DNA from: Candidatus Latescibacterota bacterium
GTDB lineage: Bacteria > Latescibacterota > UBA2968 > GCA-2709665
Assembly (NCBI GenBank): GCA_030746455.1
Contig: JASLMQ010000721.1
Location: forward strand, 1-17,597
Length of the DNA: 17,597 nucleotides
Direction of reading: 5' to 3'
The notes beneath the pieces are model-generated. The model made no database searches. It was not told where the DNA came from and was given only the letters and a program-made list of their open reading frames with translations. Each line of letters starts with the position of its first letter. Position 1 is the first letter of the stretch. Shown in pieces: positions 1 through 7,466 of this stretch. Position numbers and translations under genes: made by a program.

Positions 1-366
1 TTCATCTGCTCCGTGGAGTGGTGGCGCTGCATCGATATGGAGGCGATCTTCGAGGAGCCGGGCGACCATGCAGGGGAGATGGAGACGAGCCTGATGCAGA
101 TCTTCGCGCCGGACTGGGTGCTCCCTCTCTCAGAAGCTGGCGACGGTGACGCGAGAGGATTCAGGATCACCGGCCTGCGGGAGGGATGGGCGTGGACGCA
201 ACGGGAGTGGCCCAAGGTGACTCGGGACACGGGCGTGGGCAATCCGGCCGCGGCGAATCCGGGGAAGGGGAAGCGGTGCCTGGAAGAGATGGCGCAGACG
301 ATCGGGGGCCTCCTGATCGAGGTGGCGGAGGTGGATCCCGAGGATCCGTACGAGCAGAGAGGGTAG
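1..366 (+). CDS. Creatininase family protein, C-terminal part (5' end outside window)
   Basis: The frame is open from base 1 to a TAG at 364-366 and gives 121 residues, so the gene begins before the window. The segment HAGEMETSLM (residues 23-32 of the visible part) is the metal-site signature of the creatininase/amidohydrolase family. The later WPKVTRDTGVGNPAAA, then G-K and the terminal DPYEQRG, match the usual family C-terminus. Family members hydrolyse cyclic amides or lactone-like rings using a binuclear metal centre; characterised examples act on creatinine and on other ring substrates, so the substrate cannot be assigned. The acidic and metal-binding residues of the N-terminal half lie outside the window. 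A 169-nt gap separates it from the next gene, so it may or may not belong to the downstream operon. Family assignment is firm, substrate unknown. Confidence 0.85.
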   Translation, partial: FICSVEWWRCIDMEAIFEEPGDHAGEMETSLMQIFAPDWVLPLSEAGDGDARGFRITGLREGWAWTQREWPKVTRDTGVGNPAAANPGKGKRCLEEMAQTIGGLLIEVAEVDPEDPYEQRG

Positions 367-396
367 CCCTGGCCTTGAGACCCCAAAGGCGCAACT

Positions 397-422
397 ACGA
401 AAAACGCGAAAAGCGCGAAAGG
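397..422. repeat. Short degenerate CGCGAAA-type tandem repeat
   Basis: The stretch contains three imperfect units of the form ACGAAAA / ACGCGAAAA / GCGCGAAAGG in the gap between the creatininase and NIF3-like genes. It is A-rich against a GC-rich background. No function is evident. The rest of the 367-535 gap shows no convincing promoter. Confidence 0.35.
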
Positions 423-523
423 AAGAGCACCTGGGCCCGGGGTGTGGAGATGGGAACTGATGGGCATGGATAGGGCGCAGCGATGGGTGTGTGGGCGGAA
501 CCGGGCGTGGCGGGCGAACCCAC

Positions 524-528
524 GGAGG
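524..528 (+). promoter_or_regulatory. Ribosome binding site that fixes the NIF3-like start
   Basis: GGAGG lies 7 nt before GTG at 536. It supports this internal GTG over the ATG at 491, which would add 15 low-complexity Gly/Arg residues and has no comparable site. Confidence 0.6.
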
Positions 529-535
529 GAGTGTC

Positions 536-1324
536 GTGAGAGCGATTGAGGTGAATCAGCATATGAACGGGTTGATCGACGATCTGCCCGAGGATACGGT
601 CGATCGTGTGATCTACGGCGACCCGGACCGGGAAGTGAACGGGATTGCGGTGGCGTGGATGCCCTACCGGGAGACGGTCGAGCGGGCGGCGGAGCAAGGC
701 GCGAACCTGCTGGTGGTGCACGAGCCGACGTTCTATGACCACCGGGAGCTGGACCGGGACGGCCAGTACCTGGCAGAGGCGGCTGCGAAGAAGCAGCTGA
801 TCGACGAGGTGGGCATCACGGTGATTCGGTGTCACGACGTATGGGACGCGATGCCTGAGATCGGGATCCCATATGCGTGGGGCGATTTCCTCGGGCTGTC
901 CGATTTCGTGAAACAGGTTCGGCACTACAATGTGTACAAGGTTCCCGAGCAGACCGCGGGAGCCTTCGCCAACCACGTGGCGGACCGGACCGCGACGCTC
1001 GGACAGCAGACGATATGGTTCTATGGCGATCCCGAACGCCGGATTCGGACGGTGGGGCTGGGCACGGGCTGCATCAGCAATCCGTTCCGGAGTTTTGAGC
1101 TGGGGGCCGATCTCGCCATTTCCGTGGACGATGTGGTTCGGGCGTGGATCGCCGGGGAGTGGTGCCGCGACACGGGCAGGCCGCTGGTGGTGGTGAACCA
1201 CTGCGTGTCGGAGGAGCCGGGGATGGTCACGCTTGCGGCGTATCTGGAGAAGGCCTTTCCTGGTACTCCGGTGACGCACATCGCTCAGGGGTGTTCGTAC
1301 GAGCCGGTGGTGAGCTCGAAGTAG
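536..1324 (+). CDS. NIF3-like (DUF34/YbgI family) metal-binding protein
   Basis: This 262-residue protein has the NIF3/YbgI fold signature. NLLVVHEPTFYDH (H62, E63) corresponds to the first metal motif, which is usually HH. VIRCHDVWDAM carries H100/D101, and VVVNHCVSEEPGM carries H222 with E226/E227 near the C-terminus. NIF3 proteins are toroidal hexamers with a di-metal centre and no agreed universal activity. They are often labelled GTP cyclohydrolase I type 2, which should not be taken as a function here. The start is GTG 536, chosen for its Shine-Dalgarno site. It is the first gene of a compact run, ending 9 nt before the sialidase-like gene, so a metal-dependent hydrolase role in the same catabolic pathway is plausible but inferred. 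Confidence 0.8.
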   Translation: MRAIEVNQHMNGLIDDLPEDTVDRVIYGDPDREVNGIAVAWMPYRETVERAAEQGANLLVVHEPTFYDHRELDRDGQYLAEAAAKKQLIDEVGITVIRCHDVWDAMPEIGIPYAWGDFLGLSDFVKQVRHYNVYKVPEQTAGAFANHVADRTATLGQQTIWFYGDPERRIRTVGLGTGCISNPFRSFELGADLAISVDDVVRAWIAGEWCRDTGRPLVVVNHCVSEEPGMVTLAAYLEKAFPGTPVTHIAQGCSYEPVVSSK

Positions 1325-1333
1325 AGGAAGGCT

Positions 1334-2395
1334 ATGGACGCTATCCACGAACAGATCGTCTGCCCGTGCAGCGCGGGGCATCCGAGGAACGATCATCAGC
1401 TGATCTTCCCGCTTCGCGACGACCGGTTGATGCTGGTCTGGTGCGAGTACTATATCACTCGTCCCTCGCTCATCCTGCCGAGGGATCCGGCCACGGGCGG
1501 AACGCGCGATGCCGCGCCGTGCCGCATCTCTGCGAAGGTGTCCGACGATCGCGGTCGGTCCTGGAGCGACACGTTCACGCTGCAGGACAACACGGGACGG
1601 GACAATGTAAAACACCCATGCCTGGTGCGGCTGCCCGACGGCGAGGTGCTCCTCTTCTTCACCGAGTGGAACGCACTGGACGACCGGCGCATCCTGATGA
1701 GGCGGTCCAGCGACGACTGCGAGACGTGGGGAGAATCCGAGCGTATCTCGTCGCTCGACGGGTTCCACTGCCTGAACAACGATCACGCGCTGAGGTTGAG
1801 TACGGGACGGGTCGTGGTGCCCACGCACCGGGGGGAGTTTTACGGTAAGGGCGATCATTTCCAGGCCTTCTGCTACTTCTCCGATGACAACGGCGAGACC
1901 TGGCGTCACAGCGGGACGCGGATGGATCTGCCCAAACGGGGTGCCGAAGAACCCTCAATCGTTGAGCTCGGCGATGGCTCGCTTCTGGCCGTGATGCGGA
2001 CCAGCCTTGGGGCCGTGTACCGGTCCCGATCCACCGACAGGGGTGAGAACTGGTCCGAGCCGGAGTCCACCGGTCTGGAGGCGCCGGCTTCGCCGCCGCT
2101 GCTCAAGCGCATTCCTTCGATGGGGGATCTGCTCCTGGTCTGGAACCACAACGTCGATCCGGATCACCACCACCAGGGCGAGCGAAACCCCCTGTCATCC
2201 GCCATCTCGAAGGACGGTGGTGAGACGTGGGGGCACATCAGGAATATCGAGGACCGGGAGGGCTGGGGGTGCGCGTATGCGGCTGTGACGTTCGTGGGTG
2301 ACGAGGCATTGGTGACGTACTACCATGGATCGCTGGTTGAACAGACCTCTTCGGTGAAGCTCAAGATTCTGCCAATCGAGTGGTTCTATCAGTAG
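1334..2395 (+). CDS. Sialidase-like BNR/Asp-box beta-propeller protein (cytoplasmic)
   Basis: The 353-residue protein carries five Asp-box motifs (SxDxGxTW type): SDDRGRSW at 70-77, SSDDCETW at 125-132, SDDNGETW at 183-190, STDRGENW at 233-240 and SKDGGETW at 292-299. Their spacing fits a six-bladed sialidase-type propeller (BNR_2 family). An early RDDRLMLVWCEYY and a conserved R-rich PTHRGEFY segment resemble the catalytic face of bacterial exo-sialidase-like proteins. There is no signal peptide, so it probably acts in the cytoplasm on an imported oligosaccharide or glycoside rather than on extracellular glycans. AGAGGAAGG precedes ATG 1334. The name sialidase describes the fold; no sialate catabolic genes (nanA, nanE, nanK) are visible, so the substrate is unknown. 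Confidence 0.8.
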   Translation: MDAIHEQIVCPCSAGHPRNDHQLIFPLRDDRLMLVWCEYYITRPSLILPRDPATGGTRDAAPCRISAKVSDDRGRSWSDTFTLQDNTGRDNVKHPCLVRLPDGEVLLFFTEWNALDDRRILMRRSSDDCETWGESERISSLDGFHCLNNDHALRLSTGRVVVPTHRGEFYGKGDHFQAFCYFSDDNGETWRHSGTRMDLPKRGAEEPSIVELGDGSLLAVMRTSLGAVYRSRSTDRGENWSEPESTGLEAPASPPLLKRIPSMGDLLLVWNHNVDPDHHHQGERNPLSSAISKDGGETWGHIRNIEDREGWGCAYAAVTFVGDEALVTYYHGSLVEQTSSVKLKILPIEWFYQ

Positions 2396-2414
2396 GATGG
2401 GCCAAGGTGTCCGC

Positions 2415-2420
2415 AAGGAG
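2415..2420 (+). promoter_or_regulatory. Ribosome binding site for the OMPDC-like gene
   Basis: AAGGAG lies 5 nt before GTG 2426 and 8 nt before the in-frame ATG 2429. The nearer ATG at 2422 is in another frame and runs into a stop after seven codons, so it is not the start. ATG 2429 has the better spacing; GTG 2426 is the upstream limit. Confidence 0.5.
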
Positions 2421-2425
2421 TATGC

Positions 2426-3136
2426 GTGATGATGGATCTGGATAACCTGGAGTTTCCGATCGTGCAGGTGTCGCTGGACCTGACGACGATCGAGGAGGCG
2501 ATCGAGACCTCGGAGACGGCCGTCGAGGCCGGCGTGGACTGGCTGGAGGCGGGCACGCCGCTGATCCTGGCCGAGGGCCTGCACGGCGTGAAGGCCCTGC
2601 GCGAGCGCTTTCCCGACCATCCGATCGTGGCCGACCTGAAAACGATGGACGGCGGGTACCTCGAGGCGGAGATGATGGCCAAGGCGGGGGCCAACATCGT
2701 GGTGGTGATGGCGCGGGCGCACGAGGCGACGATCCGATGCGTGGTGCAGGCGGGGCGTGACTACGGCGTCAAGGTGATGGGGGACGATCTGGGGTGCGAG
2801 GACAAGCCCGTCGCGGCCAGGATGATGGAGGACCTGGGTGTGGACTTCATCGTCCACCATCTGGGCTACGACGAGCGCAATATGGTCTCGGGCCTGAACG
2901 TGATGAGCGATCTGGAAGACGTGGTCCGCGCCGTGTCGATCCCCGTGCAGGCCGTGGGCGGGCTGACCATACCGGAGGCGATCTCGTGTCCGGCGCACGG
3001 CGCACCGCTGGTGGTGCTGGGCGCGCCGCTGGTGATCGATGCGGACGAGTTTAAGGCCTCGAGCAATGATCTGTTGACGGTGCTGACGGAGATTACTCGC
3101 GAGATTCGAGAGACGCCTTACAAACGTCCGGAGTAG
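2426..3136 (+). CDS. OMPDC-superfamily barrel: 3-hexulose-6-phosphate synthase / 3-keto-L-gulonate-6-phosphate decarboxylase-like
   Basis: The 236-residue protein has the length of a single (beta/alpha)8 barrel. VADLKTMDGG (D70, K72, D75) is the D-x-K-x-x-D active-site motif of the orotidine-5-phosphate decarboxylase superfamily. WLEAGTP supplies the conserved Glu (E41). FIVHHLGYDER (H144/H145, R151) matches the acid-base region of the KGPDC/HPS branch. VQAVGGLT and VVLGAPLV are the usual phosphate-binding loops. Members either decarboxylate 3-keto-L-gulonate-6-phosphate or carry out the aldol reaction forming or cleaving hexulose-6-phosphate with formaldehyde, both Mg-dependent. No hexulose-6-phosphate isomerase (PHI) lies beside it, and the neighbours are an epimerase and a PdxA-type dehydrogenase, so a decarboxylase role on an oxidised sugar phosphate is favoured. 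Start could be GTG 2426 or ATG 2429. Confidence 0.8.
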   Translation: MMMDLDNLEFPIVQVSLDLTTIEEAIETSETAVEAGVDWLEAGTPLILAEGLHGVKALRERFPDHPIVADLKTMDGGYLEAEMMAKAGANIVVVMARAHEATIRCVVQAGRDYGVKVMGDDLGCEDKPVAARMMEDLGVDFIVHHLGYDERNMVSGLNVMSDLEDVVRAVSIPVQAVGGLTIPEAISCPAHGAPLVVLGAPLVIDADEFKASSNDLLTVLTEITREIRETPYKRPE

Positions 3137-3139
3137 GGG

Positions 3140-4057
3140 ATGGATCGGCCGCAGATCAGCGTGTTTCCCAAGTGCTACTTCGACGAGCTGTGCGCTGGAG
3201 AGATGGACTACCTGGACTGGATCCGCGACGCGGCCGCGCTCGGCGGAGAAGGCGTGGAGCACTACGACGGGTTCTTCGAGCGCCTGGAGCCGCGCCACGT
3301 GGACCCGGTCCGGGACCTGATGGAGGCGACGGGTCAGACTTCGTCGATGCTGTGCTTCTCGCCCGATTTCACCCATCCCGATGCGGACGAGCGGGCGCGC
3401 CAGGTGGAGCGCCAGAAGGCGGCTGTCGACCTGTGCGTTCGCCTCGGGATGCAATTCTGCCGGACCCTGAGCGGCCAGGCCTTTCCCGGGATGACGCGAA
3501 GCGAGGGGGTCGGTCGATCGGTGGAGGGGATCGCCCGGTCTCTGGAGTACGCCGAGGGCCGGGGCGTGACGCTGTGTATGGAGAACCACTACAAGGATGG
3601 CAACTGGCGCTACCCGGAGTTCGCGCAGCCCGAGGACATCTTTCTCGAGATCGTGGAGCGGATCGATTCCCCCTATTTCGGGGTCCAGTACGATCCGTCC
3701 AACGCCATCGTGGGCGGCTACGATCCCATTGCCTTCCTGCAGAAGGTGAAGCACCGCGTGGTGACAATGCACGCGTCGGACCGCTATCTGGCCGACGGTA
3801 CCGACCTGGAGGACCTGCGTCAGGCGGACGGGACGATTGGGTACTCCGATGCGCTCAAGCACGGCGAGACGGGGGCCGGCCTGAACGACTACGACGCGAT
3901 CTTCTCGATCCTTGCGGAGGTGGAGTTCAGCGGATGGATATCCGTGGAGGACGGGATGAACGGCCTGGACGAGCTCCGCCGATCGGTGGCCTTCCTCAAG
4001 GAGAAGCGTGCTCAGTACTACCCGCTAGACGAGGACGGAGACCATGACGCCGCTTGA
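3140..4057 (+). CDS. Sugar phosphate isomerase/epimerase (xylose isomerase-like TIM barrel)
   Basis: This 305-residue protein belongs to the AP-endonuclease-2/xylose-isomerase-like barrel family. The four expected metal ligands are visible in order: E148 in LCMENHY, D185 in VQYDPSNA, H211 in VTMHASDRY and E270 in ISVEDGMNG. Related enzymes isomerise or epimerise keto-sugars or inositol derivatives (for example IolE, IolI, tagatose epimerases). There is no signal peptide, so it is cytoplasmic. GGAG in the preceding stop region (3130-3133) serves ATG 3140, only 3 nt after the previous stop, and the gene overlaps the next by 14 nt, which implies translational coupling. Acidic residues and several Cys (C12, C18, C72, C99, C107, C146) are notable but scattered. 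Exact substrate is not deducible. Confidence 0.85.
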   Translation: MDRPQISVFPKCYFDELCAGEMDYLDWIRDAAALGGEGVEHYDGFFERLEPRHVDPVRDLMEATGQTSSMLCFSPDFTHPDADERARQVERQKAAVDLCVRLGMQFCRTLSGQAFPGMTRSEGVGRSVEGIARSLEYAEGRGVTLCMENHYKDGNWRYPEFAQPEDIFLEIVERIDSPYFGVQYDPSNAIVGGYDPIAFLQKVKHRVVTMHASDRYLADGTDLEDLRQADGTIGYSDALKHGETGAGLNDYDAIFSILAEVEFSGWISVEDGMNGLDELRRSVAFLKEKRAQYYPLDEDGDHDAA

Positions 4058-5129
4058 GCACGCGACTGGACGACCCCTGGTGGCGGTCACGGTCGGGGAC
4101 CCGGCAGGGATCGGTCCCGAGATCGTGGTCAAGGCGCTGGCCGATCCCGAGGTACACCGGGCGGTCCGGCCTCTTGTATTCGGAGACCGGTCGGGGCTCC
4201 AGCGGGAGCTCGACGGGCTGGGAACCGAGATGACGCTCAATGCGGCGCACGATCCACAGGACGGACGCTACGCGGCCGGGACTCTGGACTTCGTGGATGT
4301 CGGCGCGCTGGACCGGCCGGTGCCCTACGGTGAGATCTCTGCCGAAGGGGGACGCGCGGGCTATGTCTATCTGGACCGGGCAATCGACGCCGTACTGGAG
4401 GGGCGTGTGGACGGGGTGGTGACGGCGCCACTCAACAAGGAGTCGCTCCAGGCGGCGGGCGTTCCCCACATCGACCACACGGCGGCGTTGAAGGCCAGGG
4501 CTGCCGTGCGCGAGCCGATGACGCTGTTCCTCGTGAGGACGCTTAAGATCTTCTTCCTGACGCGGCACATCTCCCTGCGCGAGGTGGCCGATGCCATCAC
4601 ACGGGAGGGGATCGCCGAGGCGCTGGAGCTGTGCGACCTCTATCTCCGGCAGCTGGGGATCGAGGCCCCGCGCGTGGCGGTTGCGGCGCTGAACCCGCAC
4701 GGGGGTGAGCAGGGGCTGTTCGGAACCGAGGAGACCGACGTGATCCGGCCCGGCGTCGCAGACGCGCGCGCCTGCGGCCTGCACGCACTCGGGCCGGTGC
4801 CGGCGGACGCGGTGTTCCACCAGGCGCTGGAGGGGACGTATGACGGGGTGCTGTCGCTCTACCACGACCAGGGCCACATCGCGGCGAAGACGCTCGACTT
4901 CCACGGGACGATCAGCCTGACGATGGGGCTTAGGTTCCTAAGGACGTCGGTGGATCACGGGACGGCGTTCGATATCGCGGGGAAGGGGATTGCCGACGCG
5001 CGCGGCATGGTGGAGGCGTTGCTTGCCGCGGGGCGCTATGCGTTACCGGTGAAGGCGAAGATCGAAAACAAGGCGGAACCACCGATTGACCCCGGATCGG
5101 GGTCCGGGGCAGGCACGGATAGACACTGA
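4044..5129 (+). CDS. PdxA family 4-phospho-hydroxy-threonine/threonate dehydrogenase (probably catabolic PdxA2-like)
   Basis: The 361-residue protein has the family signatures in order: GDPAGIGPE at 18-26, HIDHT at 142-146 (substrate-binding H145/T146), LTRHISL with metal ligand H175, ALNPHGGE with H219, and YHDQGH with H274. The segment TSVDHGTAFDIAGKG at 301-315 is also characteristic. These are NAD- and divalent-metal-dependent beta-decarboxylating dehydrogenases acting on 4-phospho-hydroxy-L-threonine (vitamin B6 synthesis) or, for PdxA2, on 4-phospho-D-threonate or D-erythronate. No pdxJ neighbour is present and the gene ends a sugar-catabolic operon, so the catabolic form is favoured by context; I therefore leave the symbol blank. 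The last ~20 residues (Gly/Ser-rich) extend beyond the usual end, and their DNA (5090-5109) can form a 7-bp hairpin. Confidence 0.88.
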   Translation: MTPLEHATGRPLVAVTVGDPAGIGPEIVVKALADPEVHRAVRPLVFGDRSGLQRELDGLGTEMTLNAAHDPQDGRYAAGTLDFVDVGALDRPVPYGEISAEGGRAGYVYLDRAIDAVLEGRVDGVVTAPLNKESLQAAGVPHIDHTAALKARAAVREPMTLFLVRTLKIFFLTRHISLREVADAITREGIAEALELCDLYLRQLGIEAPRVAVAALNPHGGEQGLFGTEETDVIRPGVADARACGLHALGPVPADAVFHQALEGTYDGVLSLYHDQGHIAAKTLDFHGTISLTMGLRFLRTSVDHGTAFDIAGKGIADARGMVEALLAAGRYALPVKAKIENKAEPPIDPGSGSGAGTDRH

Positions 5130-5219
5130 TACCCGACCTGAGAGGACGCACTGTAGTCCGGGGGGTGTAACCCAAACTCAGGCTGGTTGCACCAGAACCC
5201 AAAGCCTGTACACAGAAAT

Positions 5220-5236
5220 GCCGAGCGAGGCTCGGC
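5220..5236 (+). terminator. 7-bp GC hairpin about 90 nt after the pdxA-like gene
   Basis: GCCGAGC and GCTCGGC are perfectly complementary around a 3-nt loop (5227-5229). No T-run follows, so it is not a classical intrinsic terminator. Its position downstream of the five-gene operon makes a role in ending or stabilising the transcript possible. Confidence 0.3.
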
Positions 5237-5341
5237 TGAGGTCCGGCGGAAGGCAAAAAACGCGGCCGCGACGCAGGTTGCTTTAGATCACCGTCTGCGT
5301 CACGGCCGATAGTGGTTCACCATCGAACCTCCTCATGTGCT

Positions 5342-5380
5342 ACGACCGCGGCTGGAGGTCCTGCAGCGACTCGCGGTCGT
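5342..5380. other. Extended stem-loop with 9-bp perfect outer stem
   Basis: ACGACCGCG (5342-5350) pairs perfectly with CGCGGTCGT (5372-5380). Inside, GCTG (5351-5354) can pair with CAGC, leaving a short bulge and a 9-nt loop. Such a structure in a non-coding stretch could be part of a small RNA or a protein-binding site. Nothing ties it to a known RNA family. Confidence 0.35.
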
Positions 5381-5497
5381 CTCGATCTGGACCGGTGGCA
5401 CCGAACCTCCTGTTTGAAAAATCGCCTGCGGCACGCAACTCCCATTCGTGGTCCACCTACCCTCAGGCCGTCGGTCTGCGCCATCCCCGTTTCGAGT

Positions 5498-5511
5498 GGA
5501 ATTCGAATTCC
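5498..5511. promoter_or_regulatory. Perfect 14-bp palindrome, possible regulator site
   Basis: GGAATTCGAATTCC is fully self-complementary and AT-rich at its core within GC-rich DNA. Dimeric regulators bind such sites. No promoter elements or gene start nearby give it a target, so this is only a candidate. Confidence 0.25.
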
Positions 5512-5857
5512 TGGCCAGTCACATCGTCGGCTAGGCGTCGGGGCTCGACGTCAGATGAGCAGCAGAATCTCGGGCCGAATTCCGGACCTTTTCGAACGGC
5601 TGCCGCATCAACGTGATACCTTACGTTGCTCTTCAAATATAGCCCATCCTGCCGTACCAAGTTAAGAGCGAATCGGGTCAGATTGGGCATCTAGAAAGAA
5701 AATAATGGCTCCTATCAGCGGGGGTAATCGGAAACCCTCAGACCCCATCATTTCGGCTAATGGACAACCGGCGATTGGCTCCCTCTATAGATCATCGGCA
5801 CCCGCGCGGGAAACTTTGGTCCAATGCCTACCTGGATGCCCAAGGGTATGAGAGAAA

Positions 5858-5985
5858 CAGGGATCGGTGATAAGAACAAGGGATTATTGATCGGTGATTA
5901 TTTAGCGGTGATTGATGATTGAACTGCAAAAAACCATCGCCCAATCTGCAATCGCTGATCACCGATCAATGATCACCGATCCCTG
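5858..5985. repeat. Long imperfect inverted repeat built from GATCGGTGAT units
   Basis: Two left-arm blocks, CAGGGATCGGTGAT (5858-5871) and ATTGATCGGTGAT (5886-5898), are exact reverse complements of right-arm blocks at 5972-5985 and 5958-5970. Further in, GCGGTGATTGATGATTG (5905-5921) pairs imperfectly with 5943-5957. The loop is about 5922-5942 and contains an A-run. The left arm carries extra bases between blocks, which would bulge. The GATCGGTGAT motif is also directly repeated within each arm. It starts 59 nt past the mttB stop, so it may end the mttB transcript, or be a small mobile or remnant repeat. Confidence 0.75.
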
Positions 5986-6044
5986 CCTTTCCCGCCGTAG
6001 CCAGTCTGCAGTGCCATCGCCTGTCTCCAGCGGGGATGTAAAGG

Positions 6045-7442
6045 CTACGGACTGCCGACGAGGGCGTGGAGTTGGCTGACCGTGTCTTCCGGGAGGCGTG
6101 GGGCGCGGTTTTCGTCGAGAATCTCGTCCACCTTCGCGCGCGCGCGATCTCTGAGCGTGGTGCCCCCTTGATCCAGCCATCGGTCGTAGTTGCCGCGATC
6201 GATGAGCTCCGGGTAGTGATCCTCCCTGAAGTGGCGCAGGGTGTGATCGGTGTCGAGGAAATGGCTGTCTTCGTTGACGACCTGGTCGATGACGTCCAGC
6301 GCCAACGTTTCGTCGTTCACCTCGATGTCCTTCATATACTGCTTCACCCAGCCGATCATCTCGTGGCAGATGACGAGCTGCTCGAGGGAGCCCATGGCCC
6401 CGTTGTCCATGTAGCCGACGTCGTGGATGAGCTGCGCGCCCGACTGGGTCGCGGTCAGGAGCGTGAGCGCCGCCTCGAACGCGGCCTGCTGGTCCACGGT
6501 CTTCGAGCCGCAGACGGCGCCGAGCCCGAAGCGCGGCAACCGGTAGTACTCGGCCATATCCTCATTGTGCCCGCGGAGCTCGGCGGCGGGGTGCAGGCCG
6601 ATCATCGTGCGCATGTCGAAGGTGCCGCCGGAGCAGCTGCAGCGGATGAACGGGGCACCCTCCCTCACGAGCTGGGAGAGCACGAGACCAGCCAGGCCCG
6701 CTGCATTGTTCACCACCAGGGACCCCGCCCAGGTGATGGGGGTGGAGATGCCGCGAGTCACGGCCGAGGGCCGGTAGACGAAGGGCAGCCCTTCTGCCGA
6801 GAGCCACATGAGCCTCTGGATGCTCTCGGGATTGTGACGAAGGGGATTGGCGATGTTGATGTAGTTCGCGACGAAGGGCCGCTTCCTCAATGCGTCCGCG
6901 CTACCGGCTACGATCTCGGCCATCTCGACGGCGGCCCTAGCCTCGGCCAGGTCCGTGGTGACGTTGATGATCGGCTTCGAGGTCTCCTCCAGCATGACGG
7001 CCATCTGCCACTTCTGCATAACCTCGCCGGGTACGTCCCTGGGGATGAAGCCGCTCATGACGAAGTCGATGTCCGGCAGGGCATCCAGGACGGTCATCAT
7101 GTCACGCAGGTCCTGCAGGACGGGCTCGCGTCTCTCTCCCGTGCGATGGTCGATAATGAAGAGGAGGTCCGAGCCGTTGCCGTAGTAGGCGCAGCGTCCG
7201 GCGAGCTCGATCCGGGCCTGACCCTCCTGGTCGCAGAGCGTCAGCTGCTTTGGGCAGGTGTCGAGAGACCGCTCGATGAGGTCGGGCGAGAAGCGCACCA
7301 GGTTGCCGTCCACGCGGCAGCCGGCGCTCCTGAAGACGTCAAGGGCGTCGTCGTCGAGAAATCGTACCCCCGAGCGCTCCATCACCTGGAGGGTGGCGGC
7401 GTGCAGTTTGTCGAGTTGGGTGTTGGTCAGGCGCTGGAGCAT
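6045..7442 (-). CDS. MttB family (trimethylamine/betaine-type) methyltransferase, non-pyrrolysine
   Basis: The 465-residue protein aligns in pattern with the MttB superfamily: AVCGSKTVDQQAAFEAAL near 309-326, GAQLIHDVGYMDNGAMGSLEQLV at about 335-357, and DTDHTLRHFR near 397-406. Family enzymes move a methyl group from a quaternary or tertiary amine to a corrinoid protein in the cytoplasm. True trimethylamine MttB has a pyrrolysine encoded by an in-frame amber codon. Here the frame has no internal TAG, so it belongs with the non-Pyl homologues that use glycine betaine, carnitine or similar. No corrinoid protein gene is adjacent. ATG 7442, preceded by GAGGA, is chosen. The frame stays open upstream to 7541, but that part only translates a repeat array into IFV-rich sequence. 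It lies downstream of hyuAB on the same strand, separated by the four-helix element. Confidence 0.85.
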   Translation of the reverse strand: MLQRLTNTQLDKLHAATLQVMERSGVRFLDDDALDVFRSAGCRVDGNLVRFSPDLIERSLDTCPKQLTLCDQEGQARIELAGRCAYYGNGSDLLFIIDHRTGERREPVLQDLRDMMTVLDALPDIDFVMSGFIPRDVPGEVMQKWQMAVMLEETSKPIINVTTDLAEARAAVEMAEIVAGSADALRKRPFVANYINIANPLRHNPESIQRLMWLSAEGLPFVYRPSAVTRGISTPITWAGSLVVNNAAGLAGLVLSQLVREGAPFIRCSCSGGTFDMRTMIGLHPAAELRGHNEDMAEYYRLPRFGLGAVCGSKTVDQQAAFEAALTLLTATQSGAQLIHDVGYMDNGAMGSLEQLVICHEMIGWVKQYMKDIEVNDETLALDVIDQVVNEDSHFLDTDHTLRHFREDHYPELIDRGNYDRWLDQGGTTLRDRARAKVDEILDENRAPRLPEDTVSQLHALVGSP

Positions 7443-7466
7443 GGCATTCCTCGCAGAGAAGGAACC

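Larger units (their letters stand above)
5130..6044. other. Intergenic region without a supported gene
   Basis: This 915-nt stretch lies between the convergent pdxA-like and mttB-like genes. Short open frames on both strands give low-complexity or composition-driven peptides with no recognisable family and no good ribosome binding sites. The stretch holds hairpins at 5220-5236 and 5342-5380, a perfect 14-bp palindrome at 5498-5511, and a long imperfect inverted repeat at 5858-5985, each listed separately. From about 5690 it becomes more AT-rich than its surroundings. Confidence 0.6.

Noticed and set aside
2195..3862. Long antisense open frames (also 395-1909 minus, 6066-7643 plus, 9209-10414 plus, 11008-12537 plus)
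   Set aside because: They lie opposite well-supported genes, have His/Arg/Val-rich composition typical of GC-rich antisense frames, and show no family motifs.
5090..5109. Intrinsic terminator inside the end of the pdxA-like gene
   Set aside because: CCCCGGA/TCCGGGG can pair, but it lies before the stop codon and no T-run follows.
5314..5329. tRNA T-arm-like GGTTC...GAACC
   Set aside because: The loop lacks the conserved TTCRA arrangement and no acceptor, D or anticodon arms can be drawn around it.
5312..5665. 117-codon frame in the intergenic region (and 5463-5690 on the minus strand)
   Set aside because: No ribosome binding site, low-complexity Arg/Ser/Pro composition, no recognisable family.
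6045..7442. Pyrrolysine-containing trimethylamine methyltransferase
   Set aside because: The frame has no internal amber codon; TAG occurs only as the terminal stop.
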